Assembly (NCBI RefSeq): GCF_017565305.1
Contig: NZ_JAGEKP010000015.1
Span: 1-64,000 of the forward strand
Length of the DNA: 64,000 bases
From: Leifsonia sp. TF02-11
Lineage (GTDB): Bacteria; Actinomycetota; Actinomycetes; Actinomycetales; Microbacteriaceae
Direction of reading: 5' to 3'
Part shown: piece by piece, positions 61,886 through 64,000 of the stretch
How positions within the stretch are numbered: the stretch's first letter is position 1
Layout of the letters: every line of letters starts with the position of its first letter
Notes under the pieces: model-generated
Seen by the model: only the letters and a program-made list of their open reading frames with translations
What the model was told of the DNA's origin: nothing
The model's database searches: none
Made by a program: the position numbers and the translations under genes

Positions 61886-62599
61886 ATGAGCGCCCCGGTC
61901 ATCGGCCTCACCACCTACCGCCAGCCCGCCGACTGGGGCACGTGGCGGTCGGTGCGTGCCGACCTCCTTCCGACCGACTACGCGTCGGCCGTCGAGCGCG
62001 CGGGCGGCGTGCCCGTGCTGCTTCCGGTGTTCGCCGGCCGGGAGGCCGCTGTCACCGCGGTCTCCCGGCTCGACGGCGTGCTCATCGCGGGCGGCGCCGA
62101 CCTGAACCCGGAGCTCTACGGCGAACGGCCCGACCCGCACGTCACCACCTGGTACGACGACCGGGACGCGTCGGAGCTGTGGGTGCTGGACGCGGCCGAG
62201 GAGGCCGGCCTCCCGGTGCTCGGCATCTGCCGCGGGATGCAGCTGATGGCGGTCGCGGCCGGCGGGACGCTGGTGCAGCACCTGCCGGACACGGTGGGCC
62301 ACGCAGATCACGCGGGTGGTCCGAGCGACTACGGGCAGATCCAGGTGACGCTGCGCCCCGGACACAGGATCTCCACGCTCCTCGAGAGCACCTTCATCGC
62401 CCCCTGCCACCACCACCAGGCCGTCAGCAGCCATCCCGGCTTCATCGGCACGGCCGAGGACGGCGACGGCGTGCTCCAGGCGATGGAAGGGACAGGGGAA
62501 CGCTTCGAGCTCGCCGTGCAGTGGCATCCGGAGACCGGACGAGATCTCGGCCTGTTCGAGGGGCTGGTCGCGGCGGCGCGTGAACGGGCAACGGAATGA
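61886..62599 (+). CDS. Class I amidotransferase, gamma-glutamyl-GABA hydrolase type (237 aa)
   Basis: The catalytic triad is C115 (GICRGMQ), H214 and E216 (QWHPE). The family segment LDGVLIAGGADLNPELY is typical of PuuD-like (peptidase C26) proteins. It lies 7 bp after the SDR and overlaps the next gene by 4 bp. It would release GABA from gamma-glutamyl-GABA, ending the pathway. Confidence 0.9.
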   Translation: MSAPVIGLTTYRQPADWGTWRSVRADLLPTDYASAVERAGGVPVLLPVFAGREAAVTAVSRLDGVLIAGGADLNPELYGERPDPHVTTWYDDRDASELWVLDAAEEAGLPVLGICRGMQLMAVAAGGTLVQHLPDTVGHADHAGGPSDYGQIQVTLRPGHRISTLLESTFIAPCHHHQAVSSHPGFIGTAEDGDGVLQAMEGTGERFELAVQWHPETGRDLGLFEGLVAAARERATE

Positions 62600-62895
62600 G
62601 TAAGCCGCGCCGGAAGGGCGCCGCCGGCCCGCCTTCGCCCTTCACCCTGGCGGTGGCGGCCCTGGTGGATGCGCTTCGCGGTGAGCTGGATGTCACGCAG
62701 GAGGAGATCGCAGAGGCGATCGGAAAGACGCAGCCGTACGTCTCCGCACGGGTACGGCTGGAGCTGCCCTGGAGCTCCAACGACTTCGATGGTCTCGCCG
62801 AGATCTTCGGCATGGACCCGTTCGAGTTCGTGGCTCGAGCGGCGGAATTCGCGGACGCGGCGCAGGCGAGGGCACGGGAGCGTCAACCCGGCTGA
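62596..62895 (+). CDS. Small XRE-type helix-turn-helix protein (99 aa)
   Basis: The segment LDVTQEEIAEAIGKTQPYVSARV is a Cro/XRE-type helix-turn-helix, flanked by an N-terminal basic segment and a helical tail. It is unusually short for a regulator with a ligand domain. The ATG at 62596 overlaps the amidotransferase stop by 4 bp, so it belongs to the polyamine operon. It may add a second layer of control to the GntR protein. Confidence 0.75.
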   Translation: MSKPRRKGAAGPPSPFTLAVAALVDALRGELDVTQEEIAEAIGKTQPYVSARVRLELPWSSNDFDGLAEIFGMDPFEFVARAAEFADAAQARARERQPG

Positions 62896-62927
62896 GTGGC
62901 GACCCCGTCCCCCGTGCCGGGATGGCT

Positions 62928-62943
62928 GAATCCGGTCGGATTC
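62928..62943. promoter_or_regulatory. Inverted repeat after the polyamine operon
   Basis: GAATCCG (62928-62934) and CGGATTC (62937-62943) are perfect 7-bp arms around GT. It lies between the XRE gene and the thioester-protein gene and could be an operator or a short hairpin. Confidence 0.35.
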
Positions 62944-63013
62944 GAGCGCGTGACGCAAATGGCCCCTTCGGGGGATGCCGTGCACCGTCACGTCCCGGAT
63001 AGCGTCGAGCACG

Positions 63014-64000
63014 ATGATGAGCTCACTCTCACGATCGGCCTCGGCCCTCCGCCGCGCCCTCGTCCCCGGCATCCTCCTCGCCGCCGTCGTCGTGTTGTCC
63101 GGCGTCGGTGCGGCGACCGCGTCCGCGATCGACGCCGGCACGCAGAACGGAAGCACCGTCTACCTGGGGAAGCGCCAGGGCTACGGCGGAACCGGTGTGT
63201 TCCCGGTCTACGCGCAGCCGCCCGCGGACCCGGCCGACCCCGGCGAGCCCGACCTCTGGGCGTACTGCATCGAGCACAATGTGTCAGCCAAGACGAACAT
63301 CGAGGGCGTCATCGGCGACCCGAGCGGGTACCTCGGCACCAACCACTTCGTGGATCCCACTGTGCAGGCGAGGGTGCTCTGGGTGGTCGCCCACAGCTAC
63401 CCTGCACTGAGCCTGGCGGACTTCGGACAATCCGTCGGTGTCCCGGGCATCGCCCGCAACGACGCGATCGAAGCCACCCAGTACGCGATCTGGCGGTACA
63501 CCGAGCTCACCTTCGACGCTCCGTGGGCCTTCCAGACGCCCGATTCCGGCACCGCCTACTGGGCGTTGCTCGCGGGAGCGAACGCCAGCCCGGTGCCCAC
63601 TCCCGTCGACACCGCGACGGTCGCGATCTCGGCGCCCGCCGCCACCCCGACCGGGGGAACGCTCGTCGGACCGTTCGTCGTGACGACCAACCGCACGACC
63701 GCCCGTGTCACAGCGAGCCCCGCCGCGGCCCTCACCGATGCGGCGGGCGTGCCGATCGACCCGACCGCGGTCGCCGACGGCCAGGCGGTCTACGTGGACC
63801 TCCGCGGCACGACGGCGAGCGGGTCGACGACGCTGACCGCGACCGTCTCCGGTGCGCCGGTCAACGGCCGCATCGTGTCGGTGCCGAACCTCCCGGGCGG
63901 GATCCCGACCGCCGCCGACCACGCCCAGTCCGTCATCCTGGTCGCGGGAAGCACCGCGACAACGAGCGCGCAGACCGGTGTCACCTGGGCGGGCACGAGC
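63014..64000 (+). CDS. Secreted internal-thioester-domain surface protein, partial at the right edge (at least 329 aa)
   Basis: ATG at 63014 (or 63017), with no stop before the window ends. Residues ~1-38 are a Sec signal peptide (RRALVPGILLAAVVVLSGV..ATASA). A thioester (TED/TQXA) domain follows. C85 in AYCIEH and Q156 in ATQYAIW are the pair that forms the intramolecular Cys-Gln thioester in surface adhesins of Gram-positives. After it come Thr/Ala-rich strands typical of Ig-like stalk repeats. A cell-wall anchoring signal, if present, lies outside. It probably binds host or environmental amines covalently. Confidence 0.82.
   Translation, partial: MMSSLSRSASALRRALVPGILLAAVVVLSGVGAATASAIDAGTQNGSTVYLGKRQGYGGTGVFPVYAQPPADPADPGEPDLWAYCIEHNVSAKTNIEGVIGDPSGYLGTNHFVDPTVQARVLWVVAHSYPALSLADFGQSVGVPGIARNDAIEATQYAIWRYTELTFDAPWAFQTPDSGTAYWALLAGANASPVPTPVDTATVAISAPAATPTGGTLVGPFVVTTNRTTARVTASPAAALTDAAGVPIDPTAVADGQAVYVDLRGTTASGSTTLTATVSGAPVNGRIVSVPNLPGGIPTAADHAQSVILVAGSTATTSAQTGVTWAGTS

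Noticed and set aside
1-64000. Search for CRISPR arrays, intact tRNA or rRNA genes, prophage and integrase genes
   Set aside because: No repeated spacer pattern, complete cloverleaf or recombinase motif was seen by eye.

Overview
The window is high-GC actinobacterial DNA, most likely from the family Microbacteriaceae (Leifsonia-like). Evidence is the codon usage, the dense operons with 4-bp ATGA/GTGA overlaps, many LacI/ROK-controlled sugar ABC transporters, an Asp23/AmaP envelope-stress operon, and LLM-flavin and polyamine genes typical of soil or plant-associated Actinobacteria. The genus is a guess. There is no rRNA gene, intact tRNA, CRISPR array or prophage.

Layout. (1) 1-6.0 kb is an accessory island. 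It holds small unknown genes around a LexA-type SOS box, a large membrane protein with a HEPN-like Rx4H motif, and two further unknown proteins. It ends in a partial tRNA 3' end (about 5939-5961) that looks like an attachment-site scar. (2) 6.2-11.5 kb: a TetR regulator divergent from an operon of amino-acid permease, histidinol-dehydrogenase-family enzyme and thiamine-diphosphate enzyme, probably a catabolic module for an amino alcohol or sulfonate-type substrate. (3) 11.6-22.6 kb: sugar uptake. A CUT2 system (ATPase, permease, binding protein) carries a bicupin protein and faces its LacI regulator. A CUT1 system (binding protein, two permeases) with a short-chain-type zinc dehydrogenase faces a ROK regulator. 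The block ends in a transposase remnant and a second tRNA-like 3' fragment. (4) 22.8-26.9 kb: CsbD, an Asp23/AmaP-type operon, and a divergent ECF sigma factor with Asp23-like partners. (5) 26.9-28.2 kb: a DUF3817 protein and a TetR regulator sharing a palindromic operator. (6) 28.4-32.7 kb: a magnesium locus with an M-box riboswitch, an NRAMP-related transporter lacking the metal-binding methionine, a soluble MgtE-N/CBS protein, an MgtC protein and a 53-residue membrane peptide. (7) 32.8-35.6 kb: an alpha/beta hydrolase and a two-component system. (8) 35.6-42.1 kb: LacI regulator, CUT1 transporter, GH32-like glycosidase and beta-lactamase-fold hydrolase. (9) 42.2-48.8 kb: class II aldolase divergent from an FGGY kinase, a LacI regulator and a second CUT2 transporter. 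(10) 48.9-55.9 kb: lipid and redox genes (oleate hydratase, hydroxyacyl-CoA dehydrogenase, hydrolase, F420-type reductase, two LLM flavin oxidoreductases, MarR). (11) 56-62.9 kb: a polyamine (Puu-type) catabolic operon. (12) 63.0 kb to the right edge: the start of a secreted internal-thioester surface protein.

How it works together: most of the window is a scavenging toolkit. At least four sugar importers, each beside a local repressor with recognisable palindromic operators, feed dehydrogenases, a kinase, an aldolase and glycosidases. The two CUT1 systems lack an ATPase and probably share one encoded elsewhere. The polyamine and HisD/ThDP operons add nitrogen and carbon sources, and the Mg2+ and Asp23 loci handle ion and envelope homeostasis.
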